A stretch of 64,000 nt of DNA, from the NCBI RefSeq assembly GCF_024505145.1, contig NZ_JANIAA010000022.1:1-64000 (forward strand), given 5' to 3'. The translations under genes were made by a program, and so were the position numbers. Below are positions 1 through 7,131 of the stretch, in pieces; the first letter of the stretch is position 1; every line of letters starts with the position of its first letter. This DNA comes from Streptomyces rugosispiralis. Lineage in GTDB: Bacteria; Actinomycetota; Actinomycetes; Streptomycetales; Streptomycetaceae. Below the pieces are notes generated by a model that was not told the origin of the DNA, made no database searches, and saw only the letters and a program-made list of their open reading frames with translations.

Positions 1-178
1 CGGCGTTGCCGACCAGCTCGGAGATGATCAGCGTCCCGTCGTCGATGAGGTGACCGAGGTCCCAGGTGTGGAGCGCTGCACGGACGAGTCGGCGAGCGCG
101 GCTCGCTGACGTCGGTTCGCACGGCATCGTTTCGCTGTAGCCCGGCGCGCCGATGGCGTTGGGTCTCGTCGTGGTCAT
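1..178 (-). CDS. RsbW-like ATP-binding (anti-sigma type) protein, C-terminus off the window
   Basis: This is the N-terminal 59 residues of a minus-strand gene that starts with ATG at 178 and runs off the left edge. The visible protein begins MTTTRPNAIG and contains the stretch ARRLVRAALHTWDL followed by LIISELVGNA. That Glu-Leu-x-x-Asn pattern is the N box of GHKL/HATPase_c_3 proteins of the RsbW/SpoIIAB type, which bind ATP and act as anti-sigma or anti-anti-sigma kinases. The gene is divergent from an XRE-TPR regulator, a pairing that recurs in Streptomyces. The G1 and G2 boxes lie outside the window, so kinase activity cannot be judged. Confidence 0.75.
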   Translation of the reverse strand, partial: MTTTRPNAIGAPGYSETMPCEPTSASRARRLVRAALHTWDLGHLIDDGTLIISELVGNA

Positions 179-425
179 GGACGGGATCTTTCTTCCGGGG
201 CGGGGTACCGCCAGCCCGGCGGCTCTGTCGTCTGGCCGGTGGCTGGTGCCTCGCCATCACGACCGCATCTTGTCGTGGCTCACGCCAGTTCTTGATGCTG
301 ACAACGTCAAGGAAACCGCTCCGAGCAGGTGCGCTCCACGGCGTCCATGCGGCAGAGGTGACGCAGAAGCGTGCAGGGTGTGCACACGTCGAGTGGCGGT
401 CCGCGGAGCGGGGAAGGGGAGCCCC

Positions 426-1682
426 ATGGGGTTAGCTGAGCGGCGCAAAGCACTGGGGTACAGCCAGGAGGGGCTCGCTCACGTCGTCGGTGTGGACCGC
501 ACAACGATCAGCCGCTGGGAGAGCGGGAAAACTGAGATCCAGCCCCAGTTGCGTCCACAGTACGCAGCAGCGCTGCAACTCGACCTTGCCGAACTGGACG
601 CCTGGGTCACCAAACCCCAAGCCACGTTCCAGGAGCCCGTAGTGTCGTGTTCAGTCGACCACTACGGCTCGGGGGATACCGACGACATGATTCGACGCGA
701 GTTCCTACGCGTACTTGCCGTTGCCGGGGCACTGGCCGGTCTGCCGGCCGAGGAGTCGGAGGCGCTCGCGGAAGGAGTGCACCGCCGAGCGTCCGGCGAC
801 TTCATCCGGATGAACAACCACCTGTGGCAGGTATATCAACTCGCCCGTGCCAAAGGGGCTGTGCATCCCATCGTCTCCGCACAGCTCGCTGCCCTCACCC
901 AAGCCCTGGACGGACGCTCCGGCAAGGACGGGCAAGCTCTGTGCGGCGCCGCGGCGGACCTCTTCCAGCTTGCCGGTGAGCTGGCTTTCGACGGCAACCG
1001 GTATACCGACGCGGCGGCTTCGTACACGCTTGCCGCGTCGGCCGGTAAGGAAGCAGGGTCGTTCGATCTATGGGCTTGTGCTCTCATTCGGCATGCGTAC
1101 GTCGACGTGTACGAGCGTCGCTACCGGGAGGCCGCGGACATCTTGTCGGTCGCTGAGCGCATTGCTCGCCGAGGGGACAGTTGCCTGTCGACACGACACT
1201 GGGTCGCTGCGGTACGGGCTGAGGCGTTCGCGGGACTGGGAGTTCTGACCGCGTGCGAAAGTGCACTCGAGCAGGCCGAGAAGGTCGCGGACATGAACGG
1301 ATCGGCACAGAACGGCGGGTGGCTCCGCTTCGATGGCTCCCGGCTCGCGGAGGAGCGCGGCGCTCGGTACGTCCAGTTGGGTCGGCTCGACCTCGCTGAG
1401 CAGGTGCTTCAGAGCGCCCTTCAGCAAGGTGCCCTGGCAGAGGGCCAGTCCTTTCGGCGCCGAGGTGCCGTGCTCGCGAATCTGGCCGCCATCGGCGTCA
1501 AGCGCAAGGACCCGGAGCAGGTTGTCGTCTACGCCCGCAAGGCGATTCATCTGGCGCGAGAATCATCCTCCGGTTACGTCGCTCGTAGACTCCAGGCCCT
1601 GCGTACGGACTTCGGGTCCCTCGCTCGCGATGTGCGGGTTGCCGAGTTGGATGCCGAGATCAAGGCATTGAGTGTGAACTGA
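426..1682 (+). CDS. XRE-family regulator with C-terminal TPR-like region
   Basis: This 418-aa DNA-binding protein has a Cro/CI-type helix-turn-helix at residues 1-60 (LGYSQEGLAHVVGVDRTTIS, then RWESGK). A linker leads to a hydrophobic segment with an Arg-Arg motif (MIRREFLRVLAVAGALAGL, about residues 88-106), and about 300 helical residues resemble tetratricopeptide repeats. The open frame extends upstream to 153. The ATG at 426 is chosen because it has a purine-rich ribosome binding site (AAGGGGAG) and places the helix-turn-helix at the N-terminus as in the family. Such regulators are numerous in Streptomyces, often beside small DUF397 or RsbW-like genes, and commonly affect development or antibiotic production. 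The target of this one is unknown. The Arg-Arg segment is a family feature and not a clear Tat signal, because it is internal. Confidence 0.85.
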   Translation: MGLAERRKALGYSQEGLAHVVGVDRTTISRWESGKTEIQPQLRPQYAAALQLDLAELDAWVTKPQATFQEPVVSCSVDHYGSGDTDDMIRREFLRVLAVAGALAGLPAEESEALAEGVHRRASGDFIRMNNHLWQVYQLARAKGAVHPIVSAQLAALTQALDGRSGKDGQALCGAAADLFQLAGELAFDGNRYTDAAASYTLAASAGKEAGSFDLWACALIRHAYVDVYERRYREAADILSVAERIARRGDSCLSTRHWVAAVRAEAFAGLGVLTACESALEQAEKVADMNGSAQNGGWLRFDGSRLAEERGARYVQLGRLDLAEQVLQSALQQGALAEGQSFRRRGAVLANLAAIGVKRKDPEQVVVYARKAIHLARESSSGYVARRLQALRTDFGSLARDVRVAELDAEIKALSVN

Positions 1683-1696
1683 CGAAAGGGGCAGGG

Positions 1697-2062
1697 ATGT
1701 CACGGACCGAGGGTGCCCGGCTGTTCCGGGAGGCGTGGATCGCGGGGGTGCGGCGGCACTTTCCCGGGGAGCCCAAGCCGGGTTATGTGACCCCCTGGGA
1801 GGAGACCCCGGAGTGGGAGCGGGCGGCTGCCGGGGCGGTGTACGAGCAGGTGAGGCAGTTCCTGGAGGTGAGCGAGGGGCACGCCGGGCGGCTTACGCGG
1901 GAGCAGAAGGGGCGCTTCGTCGCTACGTGCTGGACCGCGCAGATGTACCGGCACTTCGAGGACCCGAAGCCCGGGTACGTCGCCGACTGGCCGGATCTTC
2001 CCGGCTGGCAGCAGGAGACGGACGCGGACATCTTCGAGGCGATCGAGAAGGACGTCAGCTGA
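1697..2062 (+). CDS. Small acidic protein made of two copies of a ~45-residue repeat
   Basis: This 121-aa protein has no function I recognise. It is an internal duplication. Residues 8-52 and 72-117 share the pattern His-Phe-x(2-4)-Pro-Lys-Pro-Gly-Tyr-Val, then Trp-x-x-x-Pro-x-Trp and an acidic helix (RHFPGEPKPGYV with PEWERAAAGAVYEQV; RHFEDPKPGYV with PGWQQETDADIFEAI). It starts 14 nt after the XRE regulator stop with an AAAGGGG binding site upstream, so it is probably co-transcribed with it. It has no signal peptide or membrane segment. It may be a soluble partner of the regulator, but only the operon arrangement supports that. Confidence 0.75.
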   Translation: MSRTEGARLFREAWIAGVRRHFPGEPKPGYVTPWEETPEWERAAAGAVYEQVRQFLEVSEGHAGRLTREQKGRFVATCWTAQMYRHFEDPKPGYVADWPDLPGWQQETDADIFEAIEKDVS

Positions 2063-2209
2063 CGCGTCTTCTCGCTTCGGCTTGTTCTTGTCGTACAGCC
2101 AGCCTGTGAAGACTTGCTCAGGTCCTGGCCGGACAGGGCTGTGAACTGCGTTGGGTCACGGCCGGGTGGCCGCCAATGATGCGGAGGGGCGGGTCACAGG
2201 CCCCGGGCC

Positions 2210-2325
2210 TCACCCTTTCGCGATCAGGACCGCCGACGCGACCCCCGCGTCATGGTTCAGCGAGACGTGCAGGCCCCGCACGGCGCGCCCATCGCCGCGT
2301 ACGACTGTCAACGGCACTGACGGAC
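2210..2325 (-). pseudogene. Remnant of an AcpS-like C-terminus
   Basis: The minus strand reads ...AVRGLHVSLNHDAGVASAVLIAKG and a stop. The intact acpS in this window ends GVRGLHVSLSHDAGVASAVVIAEG. Identity covers roughly the last 35 codons and then fades. No start codon or N-terminal holo-ACP synthase motif (the Asp8/Glu56 region) is present, so this is a gene fragment. It points the same way as acpS and is followed on its right by an inverted copy of the sequence that lies just 3' of acpS. It therefore looks like the scar of a rearrangement involving the acpS 3' end, or of a lost acpS paralogue. Confidence 0.6.
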
Positions 2326-2346
2326 ACGTGGCGGGACGTACTTGGC

Positions 2347-2587
2347 TGAGGCTTCCGCGGGGTCCGCTGGGTGTGGGTGCGAGGTGGTTGCTGTGGTGCG
2401 CCCGCTGTTCGTGGTGGGTGCCGGGGGCGGGGCCTCCGGGGCGGCGCCCTGGACCGCACATTTACGGCGCCGATGAACGATGACCGTTGGGTGGGCCGGG
2501 GATTGGCGCCACAAATATGCGTGAGCGTCCAGGACACCACCCCTCCGACCCCACCCCCTCCCGCCGTCCTGCGGCTACCCGCCTGCT
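2347..2587 (+). repeat. Copy 1 of the acpS-associated repeat (inverted orientation)
   Basis: This is the first of three copies of a 240-305 bp non-coding repeat. It starts with the sequence found immediately after the acpS stop codon (GGCTTCCGCGGGGTCCGCTG). It contains an imperfect inverted repeat with a 24-nt arm at 2448-2471 (CCTGGACCGCACATTTACGG and on to GGCGCC), a 33-nt loop, and a 29-nt arm at 2505-2533. It ends in a G/C-rich tract (CCCACCCCCTCCCGCC on this strand). Copies 2 and 3 are in the opposite orientation. It carries no gene, and no transposase is associated with it. Confidence 0.8.
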
Positions 2588-2630
2588 CCCCACAGGTCGA
2601 GCACCATCAGGTCGTGCAGGACCGCCGCCG
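2575..2630 (-). pseudogene. Scrap of a GNAT acetyltransferase C-terminus
   Basis: The minus strand reads AAVLHDLMVLDLWGAGG and then a TAG stop. The C-terminus of the neighbouring acetyltransferase reads GAALHDVMVLELDVAG. The match is about 12 residues, so the call is tentative. It lies between the Nudix gene stop and repeat copy 1 and overlaps the end of that repeat. If real, it shows that a second copy of the acetyltransferase once stood downstream of the Nudix gene. Confidence 0.35.
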
Positions 2631-2666
2631 ACAACCGACCGGCCCGACGAGCGGACGCGGTACTTC

Positions 2667-3446
2667 CTATGCCTGGCCCGGCGAGTCGTCGGGCCAGGCG
2701 GATGCTGCCTCCGCGTACCGCCGGATGACAAGTTCGAGGTAGTCGGCGTGGGGGCCGGGGATGGTGTCCAGGTCGGCGGGTGAGTGGAGGAGAGCCGTCT
2801 CGGCGAACTCGGGTTCACGGCCGAGCGCGGTCTCCGCGGCCACCGTGGCCATGAACCGTTCGGCCAGCACCGACGCGGGCCGGGCCGGGGCGCGGAAGAA
2901 GACGCCGATGGTCCCGCGCCCGCCGCGTGTGACGGCCCACAGTTGAAGATCGTGCGGCGCGGCGTCGATGCCGGTCTCCTCGACCAGTTCCCGAGCGGCG
3001 TGGCGGCGCAGGGCCGCCTCATCCAGCGGTTCGTGGTCGGCGGGCGGCTCGGCCGATCCGCCCGGCAGCTGCCAGCGGCCGGGAGCCGCCGTCCACGACG
3101 ACGTGCGGCCCACCAGCAGCCGTCCGTCGTCCGTGGGCTGCAAGACGGCGACGAACAGGGACGGCAGGGCGGACGCCCCCGGCACACGGCGCAGAGCGTA
3201 GTGCCGGTACGTCACCGGCGCCCAGGACAGGACGATGTGGTGAGGCTCGTCCCAGTCCAGTGAGGTGCAGGCGACGACAGGCCCGTCAAAAAGACCGGTC
3301 GGGTTGGCGCGGGCCATCTCGCCCCAGATACGGTCCGCGGCCCGCTGATGCTCGGGCGAAACCCGCGGCGGGTCGGTCCGGACCATGCGGAGTCGGCGGG
3401 GCACCCAGAACGCGACGGGAGCGGATTGCGGTTGCGGGTCGGTCAC
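2667..3446 (-). CDS. Nudix-family hydrolase
   Basis: This 259-aa protein starts with GTG. Its Nudix box is at about residues 129-160: a leading Gly-Gly (LPGGSAEP), then a helix ending RELVEETGI. The catalytic helix residues Arg-Glu and Glu-Glu are present, but the gap between the Gly-Gly and the REL motif is a few residues longer than in the standard box. Nudix enzymes cleave nucleoside diphosphates linked to another moiety; the substrate cannot be read here. The N-terminal ~90 residues, rich in Trp and Arg, have no match I recognise. It follows the acetyltransferase by 57 nt on the same strand, probably as one operon, within a repeat-flanked cassette. Confidence 0.85.
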   Translation of the reverse strand: MTDPQPQSAPVAFWVPRRLRMVRTDPPRVSPEHQRAADRIWGEMARANPTGLFDGPVVACTSLDWDEPHHIVLSWAPVTYRHYALRRVPGASALPSLFVAVLQPTDDGRLLVGRTSSWTAAPGRWQLPGGSAEPPADHEPLDEAALRRHAARELVEETGIDAAPHDLQLWAVTRGGRGTIGVFFRAPARPASVLAERFMATVAAETALGREPEFAETALLHSPADLDTIPGPHADYLELVIRRYAEAASAWPDDSPGQA

Positions 3447-3503
3447 CGGCTGATCGTAGGCACGAATGAACCGGCCGGGTGAGGCGTCGCCGGTCCTGCG
3501 ACG

Positions 3504-4079
3504 TCAGCGCCCGGAGCGGCCTGCCACGTCCAGTTCGAGCACCATCACGTCATGCAGGGCGGCGCCATCCCAGGGGTGGGCCTCCCCCACCTTGCGGTAC
3601 CCCCACGACCGGTACGCGGCCTGCGCCGCCTCGACGTCCGGCCTTGCGTTGAGCAGCACGCGCTCCGCCGTGGTGTCGGTGAGCACCGCTTCGTGCATCC
3701 GGCGTGCCACCCCCAGACGGCGCCACGGGGCCCGTACGGCCAGCTCCATGAGCCCGAACGTCCGTCGTCCGTCCTCACGACGCAGCTCATCGCTGACCGG
3801 TGTGGTGAGCCGGTCCCACCAGCCGGTGCTCGGGCTCAGCGGATAGCCATAGGCAATGCCGACCGGCTCACCGTCGCCCGTGCGGGCGAGTGCGGCCGAG
3901 AAGGTCTTCTTACGGACCTGTGAACGGAACCGCCGGAAGTTCGCGTCGACCGAGTCCGAAGTCTTGTCGTACGGCGGTTCGGCGAACGCCTCGGCATAGA
4001 CCAGAGTGAATGCGTCCTCGGCCCGCGCCGCAGCCGCACCGTCCATGCGCTCAATCGAGATCGTCGCTGGTCTCGTCAT
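3504..4079 (-). CDS. GNAT-family N-acetyltransferase
   Basis: This 191-aa protein probably transfers an acetyl group from acetyl-CoA to an amine. Motif A of the GNAT fold is visible as LMELAVRAPWRRLGVARRMH, whose Arg-x-x-Leu-Gly-Val-Ala pyrophosphate loop fits the family. The later stretch AAYRSWGYRKVGE is the usual motif B region. The ATG at 4079 overlaps the stop of an upstream remnant as TGATG, which suggests translational coupling to a former regulator gene. A GAGAGGGGGCGA binding site precedes it. An in-frame start further upstream would give a 214-aa protein, but that extension is the remnant's reading in another frame. The acetylated substrate is unknown. Confidence 0.85.
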   Translation of the reverse strand: MTRPATISIERMDGAAAARAEDAFTLVYAEAFAEPPYDKTSDSVDANFRRFRSQVRKKTFSAALARTGDGEPVGIAYGYPLSPSTGWWDRLTTPVSDELRREDGRRTFGLMELAVRAPWRRLGVARRMHEAVLTDTTAERVLLNARPDVEAAQAAYRSWGYRKVGEAHPWDGAALHDVMVLELDVAGRSGR

Positions 4080-4345
4080 CAGTCGCCCCCTCTCGTTGTC
4101 TCGCGGATACGCTCCACGGCGTCCTGCACAGCGGGGACAGTGATCCACTCGAAGGCATGCAGGCGGCGACGCAGCTTCTCCGAGGCCACCCCGCCACAGC
4201 GTCGAGTATGCCCATCATCTCGTGGCATGCCTCCTCCACCTCATTCGTGTCGAACAGCGTCTGCGCGAGTCGGGCCCGGTACCAGGCGGTGTTACGGGTG
4301 TAGTCACCGCCGAGCGTAGGAACGGGACGGCCCGCGCGAGCTGTC
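4079..4345 (-). pseudogene. Frameshifted C-terminus of an XRE-TPR regulator
   Basis: Two minus-strand frames together read like the end of an XRE-TPR regulator. The first is GGDYTRNTAWYRARLAQTLF followed by DTNEVEEACHEMMGILDAVA (about 4310 to 4190). After a shift near 4190 the other frame continues VASEKLRRRLHAFEWITVPA followed by VQDAVERIRETTRGGD and stop. The stop codon overlaps the acetyltransferase ATG. No helix-turn-helix part remains upstream, because repeat copy 2 begins about 80 bp away. Regulator C-termini of this kind are common in Streptomyces. The assignment rests on my reading of the two frames and the family-like composition. Confidence 0.55.
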
Positions 4346-4421
4346 CTTTGCCGGGCGACCGCAAGGCAGAGCAGACGACTACCTGTCCACGACGAGGACG
4401 GCGGCGAATCGTGACCGGGGC

Positions 4422-4728
4422 CACCGGCGGATGGCCGCGAACGAGGCGGGAGGGGGTGGGGTCGGAGGGGTGGTGTCCTGGACGCTCACGCATATTTGTG
4501 GCGCCAATCTCCGGCCCGCCCAACGGTCATCGTTCATCGGCGCCGTAAATGTGCGGTCCAGGGCGCCGCCCCGGAGGCCTCGCCCCCGGCACCCACCACG
4601 AACAGCGGGCGCACCACAGCAACCACCCACGCACCCGCACCGAAGACCCCGCACCCGCACCCATCAGACCAGCGCATCCGCACCCCGCACCCATCAGGCC
4701 AGCGCACCCGCACCCAGCGGAACCCGCG
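4422..4728 (-). repeat. Copy 2 of the acpS-associated repeat
   Basis: This copy has the same orientation as copy 3 and is inverted relative to copy 1. The inverted-repeat arms are at 4477-4505 (29 nt) and 4539-4562 (24 nt) around a 33-nt loop nearly identical to that of copy 1. To the right lies a stretch of short CACCCGCACC-like direct repeats with a duplicated unit containing CATCAGACCAGCG / CATCAGGCCAGCG, then CAGCGGAACCCGCG, the sequence that in copy 3 runs into acpS. It separates the acetyltransferase-Nudix cassette from the TetR-oxidoreductase cassette. Confidence 0.8.
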
Positions 4729-4773
4729 CCGCAGGGCCGGAGAGGTCACCCCTCGGTGGGCCCAAAACGCCCG

Positions 4774-5367
4774 CTACCCAACTGGGTGCGTGCAGGAGGA
4801 CCGCCTGGTGTCACCCACCCCGGCGAGCACGGCACGGGTGACGAGTTCGGCGAAGTCCGGTCCCAGCTCGGCATGGCGAAACAACGCCCGGAAGACGATG
4901 GGCGCAGCGAACAGGTCCAGCAGGAGGTCAATGTCGAGCTGGGCTATCTCGCCCCGTTCCTGCGCTCTGCGCAGAGAGACCACGCAGGCATCCCTGCGGG
5001 GTTCCCAGAAGATGGCGAGGAATTCCTCGTGCAGCTGGCGATCGTTGGCGAGGTCGGCCAGCAGTGCGGGGATCACGCGGCTGAGGGCGGGATCGGCCAT
5101 GCCGACGCGCAGCGCCTCCAGATGCCCGACGATGTCGCAGTGCAGGCAGCCGGTGTCGATCTCCACGACGCCGACTCGTTCGTGCGCCATGGCCGCGACG
5201 ACCAGGTGCTGCTGGCTCTTCCAGCGGCGGCGGATGGCCGGTTTGGTGGTGCCCGCGCGGGCGGCGACGGCCTCCATGGTCAGCGCCGAGTAGCCGACCT
5301 CCCGCAGCAGTTCGGACACCGCGGCCAGCACGGCGTGGTCGATGCGCTCGTCGCGTCGGCGTGCCAT
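4774..5367 (-). CDS. TetR-family transcriptional repressor
   Basis: This 197-aa regulator begins MARRRDERIDHAVLAAVSEL. The TetR helix-turn-helix lies at about residues 8-55 (LLREVGYSALTMEAVAARAG, then TTKPAIRRRW). The C-terminal ~140 residues are the ligand-binding and dimer domain. The ATG at 5367 has a strong GGGAGGTG site. The gene follows the oxidoreductase by 34 nt and is very likely in its operon. A palindrome at the oxidoreductase promoter is the obvious operator, giving autoregulation. The 3' end reaches to within about 45 bp of repeat copy 2, so the last residues (SSCTHPVG) may be altered by the junction. Confidence 0.9.
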   Translation of the reverse strand: MARRRDERIDHAVLAAVSELLREVGYSALTMEAVAARAGTTKPAIRRRWKSQQHLVVAAMAHERVGVVEIDTGCLHCDIVGHLEALRVGMADPALSRVIPALLADLANDRQLHEEFLAIFWEPRRDACVVSLRRAQERGEIAQLDIDLLLDLFAAPIVFRALFRHAELGPDFAELVTRAVLAGVGDTRRSSCTHPVG

Positions 5368-5401
5368 CGCACCTCCCTGCTGCCGCCGTGATCCGCCCAC
5401 C

Positions 5402-6343
5402 TTACCGAGGAAGCAGCACCACCTTGCCGAACGGTGTTCCGCGTTCCAGCAGCTCCAGGGCGTGCTCGGCGTCGGTGAGCGCAAGACGCTGGTGGAGCAC
5501 GGGTGAGAGCGGGCCCTCGGCCCACAGCGCCGTGATCTCCCGCCAGGAGCGGCGCAACTCCTGTGGTGTCACCGAGTTCAGGCTGAACGCCAGCAGCGTC
5601 GGCGACTTGTGGAATTCGCTCAGCAGCGTGGCGAGAAGGTCTTCGTCCGGAGCGCCACCGGCGCCGCCACACATCACATAGCGTCCGTTGTCGCGCAGCA
5701 GCTTCAGGTACCGGCCCATGTCCGGGCCCGCGACCGTGTCCACGATCACGTCGTAGGTCTGGTCGGGGACGGCGGAGGCGGTCCGGTTCACGATCCGCGC
5801 GGCGCCCAACTCCAGCAGACGCTCGCCACGGGCCGCTGAGGAAGTGACCGCAGTGACCTCGGCCCCACGAGCGGATGCGATCTGTGTTGCCAGCGAACCG
5901 ATTCCGCCGCCCGCACCGCGGACGAGAACGCGTTCGCCTGCCGCCATCCCCGCTCGGTGCAGCGCGATCTCGGCGACGAGTGCGTTCACACCCAGCGCGA
6001 CCGCTTCGGCGGCGTCGGCCTCCTGCGGCACCGGCAGGACCCGGTCCGCGTCGACGACGACTCTCTCGGCGTAACCGCCGAGGCCGGGCAGGGCCAGTAC
6101 CCGCCGGCCGACCAGCTCGCCGGGCGCACCCGGTCCGGCCTCCTGCACTCGGCCGACGACCTCCACCCCTGGCACGGAGCCCGGACCGGGAATGCCCCGG
6201 TACTCGCCTCGGCTGAGCATGACGTCGACATAGCCCGCGCCGATCACGTCTGCCTCGACGAGTACCTGGCCGGGCCCGGGTGCCGGCTGTGGCACATCGA
6301 TCAGGCCAAGCACCCCGGACGGCTGCACAACCGCTGCTCGCAT
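5402..6343 (-). CDS. Zinc-independent MDR oxidoreductase (quinone reductase-like)
   Basis: This 313-aa medium-chain dehydrogenase/reductase has a GroES-like N-terminal domain (MRAAVVQPSGVLGLIDVPQP, then PGPGQVLVE). Its Rossmann fold carries the NAD(P)H-binding motif VLVRGAGGGIGSLATQIASA at about residues 143-162. The Cys/His/Glu zinc ligands of alcohol dehydrogenases are missing, which points to the quinone oxidoreductase/enoyl reductase branch using NADPH. The ATG at 6343 sits behind GAGGGTG. It is the first gene of an operon with the downstream TetR gene, and its promoter carries a palindromic operator. It probably detoxifies a small electrophile or quinone that also acts as the TetR ligand; that is inferred from the arrangement only. 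Confidence 0.9.
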   Translation of the reverse strand: MRAAVVQPSGVLGLIDVPQPAPGPGQVLVEADVIGAGYVDVMLSRGEYRGIPGPGSVPGVEVVGRVQEAGPGAPGELVGRRVLALPGLGGYAERVVVDADRVLPVPQEADAAEAVALGVNALVAEIALHRAGMAAGERVLVRGAGGGIGSLATQIASARGAEVTAVTSSAARGERLLELGAARIVNRTASAVPDQTYDVIVDTVAGPDMGRYLKLLRDNGRYVMCGGAGGAPDEDLLATLLSEFHKSPTLLAFSLNSVTPQELRRSWREITALWAEGPLSPVLHQRLALTDAEHALELLERGTPFGKVVLLPR

Positions 6344-6360
6344 AGTGATCACCCTCAATA

Positions 6361-6409
6361 CGTTCCGATCCGCATCGGAACGATACGACGGTATGGGCAC
6401 CCTGTTCAA
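6361..6409 (-). promoter_or_regulatory. Promoter and palindromic operator of the oxidoreductase-tetR operon
   Basis: On the minus strand a -35 box TTGAAC (6404-6409) and a -10 box TATCGT (6380-6385) are 18 nt apart. A palindrome at 6361-6382 with perfect 9-bp arms (CGTTCCGAT and its complement) around CCGC overlaps the -10 box and the expected start point, 18 nt upstream of the ATG. Its size and placement are those of a TetR dimer operator. Confidence 0.7.
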
Positions 6410-6448
6410 GGTCCTCGTCACGAGAAGCACCGCGCGGGTGGTCGCTGT

Positions 6449-6734
6449 CACCGGCGGATAGCCGCCAGACGGCGGGAGGGGGTGGGGTCGGAGGGGTGGG
6501 GTCCTGGACGCTCACGCATATTTGTGGCGCCAATCCCCGGCCCACGCAAGCCCCCGGCCAACGGCGCCGTAAATGTGCGGTCCAGGGCGCCGCCCCGGAG
6601 GCCCCGCCCCCGGCACCCACCACGAACAACGGGCGCACCACAGCAACCACCACGCACCCGCACCGAAGACCCCGCACCCGCACCCCGCACCCATCAGACC
6701 AGCGCACCCGCACCCAGCGGAACCCGCGGAAGCC
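6449..6734 (-). repeat. Copy 3 of the acpS-associated repeat, abutting acpS
   Basis: This is the third copy, in the same orientation as copy 2. The inverted-repeat arms are at 6503-6531 and 6563-6586. The arms are conserved with copies 1 and 2, while the right half of the loop differs. Conservation of the arms but not the loop suggests that the paired structure is what is maintained. The repeat ends within a base or two of the acpS stop codon (minus-strand gene ending at 6735), so it is also the acpS 3' untranslated region and may act as its terminator. It also lies just beyond the oxidoreductase promoter. Confidence 0.8.
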
Positions 6735-7103
6735 TCACCCCTCCGCGATCACCACCGCCGACGCGACCCCCGCGTCATGGCTCAGGGAGACGTGCAGGCC
6801 CCGCACCCCCAGCCGTTCCGCGCACACGGCGACCGTGCCGCGGACCGAGAGGCGGGGGCGGCCGCTCGGCTCGGTGAGCACCTCGGCGTCGGTCCAGCGC
6901 AGGCCGCCGGGGGCGCCCAGGGACTTGGCCAACGCCTCCTTGGCCGCGAAGCGGGCGGCCAAGGAGGCCATGCCGCGGCGCTCCCCGCTCGGCAGCCACA
7001 GCTCGCGCTCGACGAACAGGCGGTCCGCCATGCCGGGGGTGCGCCGCAGCGCGTCGTCGAAGCGGTCGATCTCGGCGACGTCGATACCGACGCCGATGAT
7101 CAC
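6735..7103 (-). CDS. acpS: Holo-[acyl-carrier-protein] synthase
   Basis: This 122-aa protein transfers the 4'-phosphopantetheine arm of CoA to a serine of acyl carrier protein. It has the AcpS signatures: GVGIDVAEIDRF with the metal-binding Asp8, RFAAKEALAK with Glu56, and SLSHDAGVASAVVI at the end. It starts with GTG, 28 nt after the glmS stop, so glmS-acpS form an operon. In the Streptomyces genomes I know, acpS is followed by conserved genes such as alr. Here it is followed directly by repeat copy 3 and accessory DNA, so this is a synteny break. Confidence 0.97.
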   Translation of the reverse strand: MIIGVGIDVAEIDRFDDALRRTPGMADRLFVERELWLPSGERRGMASLAARFAAKEALAKSLGAPGGLRWTDAEVLTEPSGRPRLSVRGTVAVCAERLGVRGLHVSLSHDAGVASAVVIAEG

Positions 7104-7131
7104 GGCGTCATCCGAGGGACCACTCGACGGC

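Noticed and set aside
153..425. A 91-residue N-terminal extension of the XRE regulator
   Set aside because: It overlaps the divergent ATPase gene start, has no conserved sequence and would bury the helix-turn-helix. The ATG at 426 has a good ribosome binding site.
4620..4728. A CRISPR-like array in the CACCCGCACC tract
   Set aside because: Units are short, uneven and without unique spacers, and no cas gene is nearby.
5280..6713. A 477-residue minus-strand open frame over the oxidoreductase
   Set aside because: It is out of frame with the recognisable MDR enzyme and is Arg/Gly-rich noise that crosses the promoter and a repeat.
2210..6735. An integrative element with att sites at the acpS 3' end
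   Set aside because: Direct repeats of the acpS end exist, but they are diverged, no integrase or excisionase gene is present, and the flanking repeat is inverted on one side. It is better described as repeat-associated mosaic DNA.
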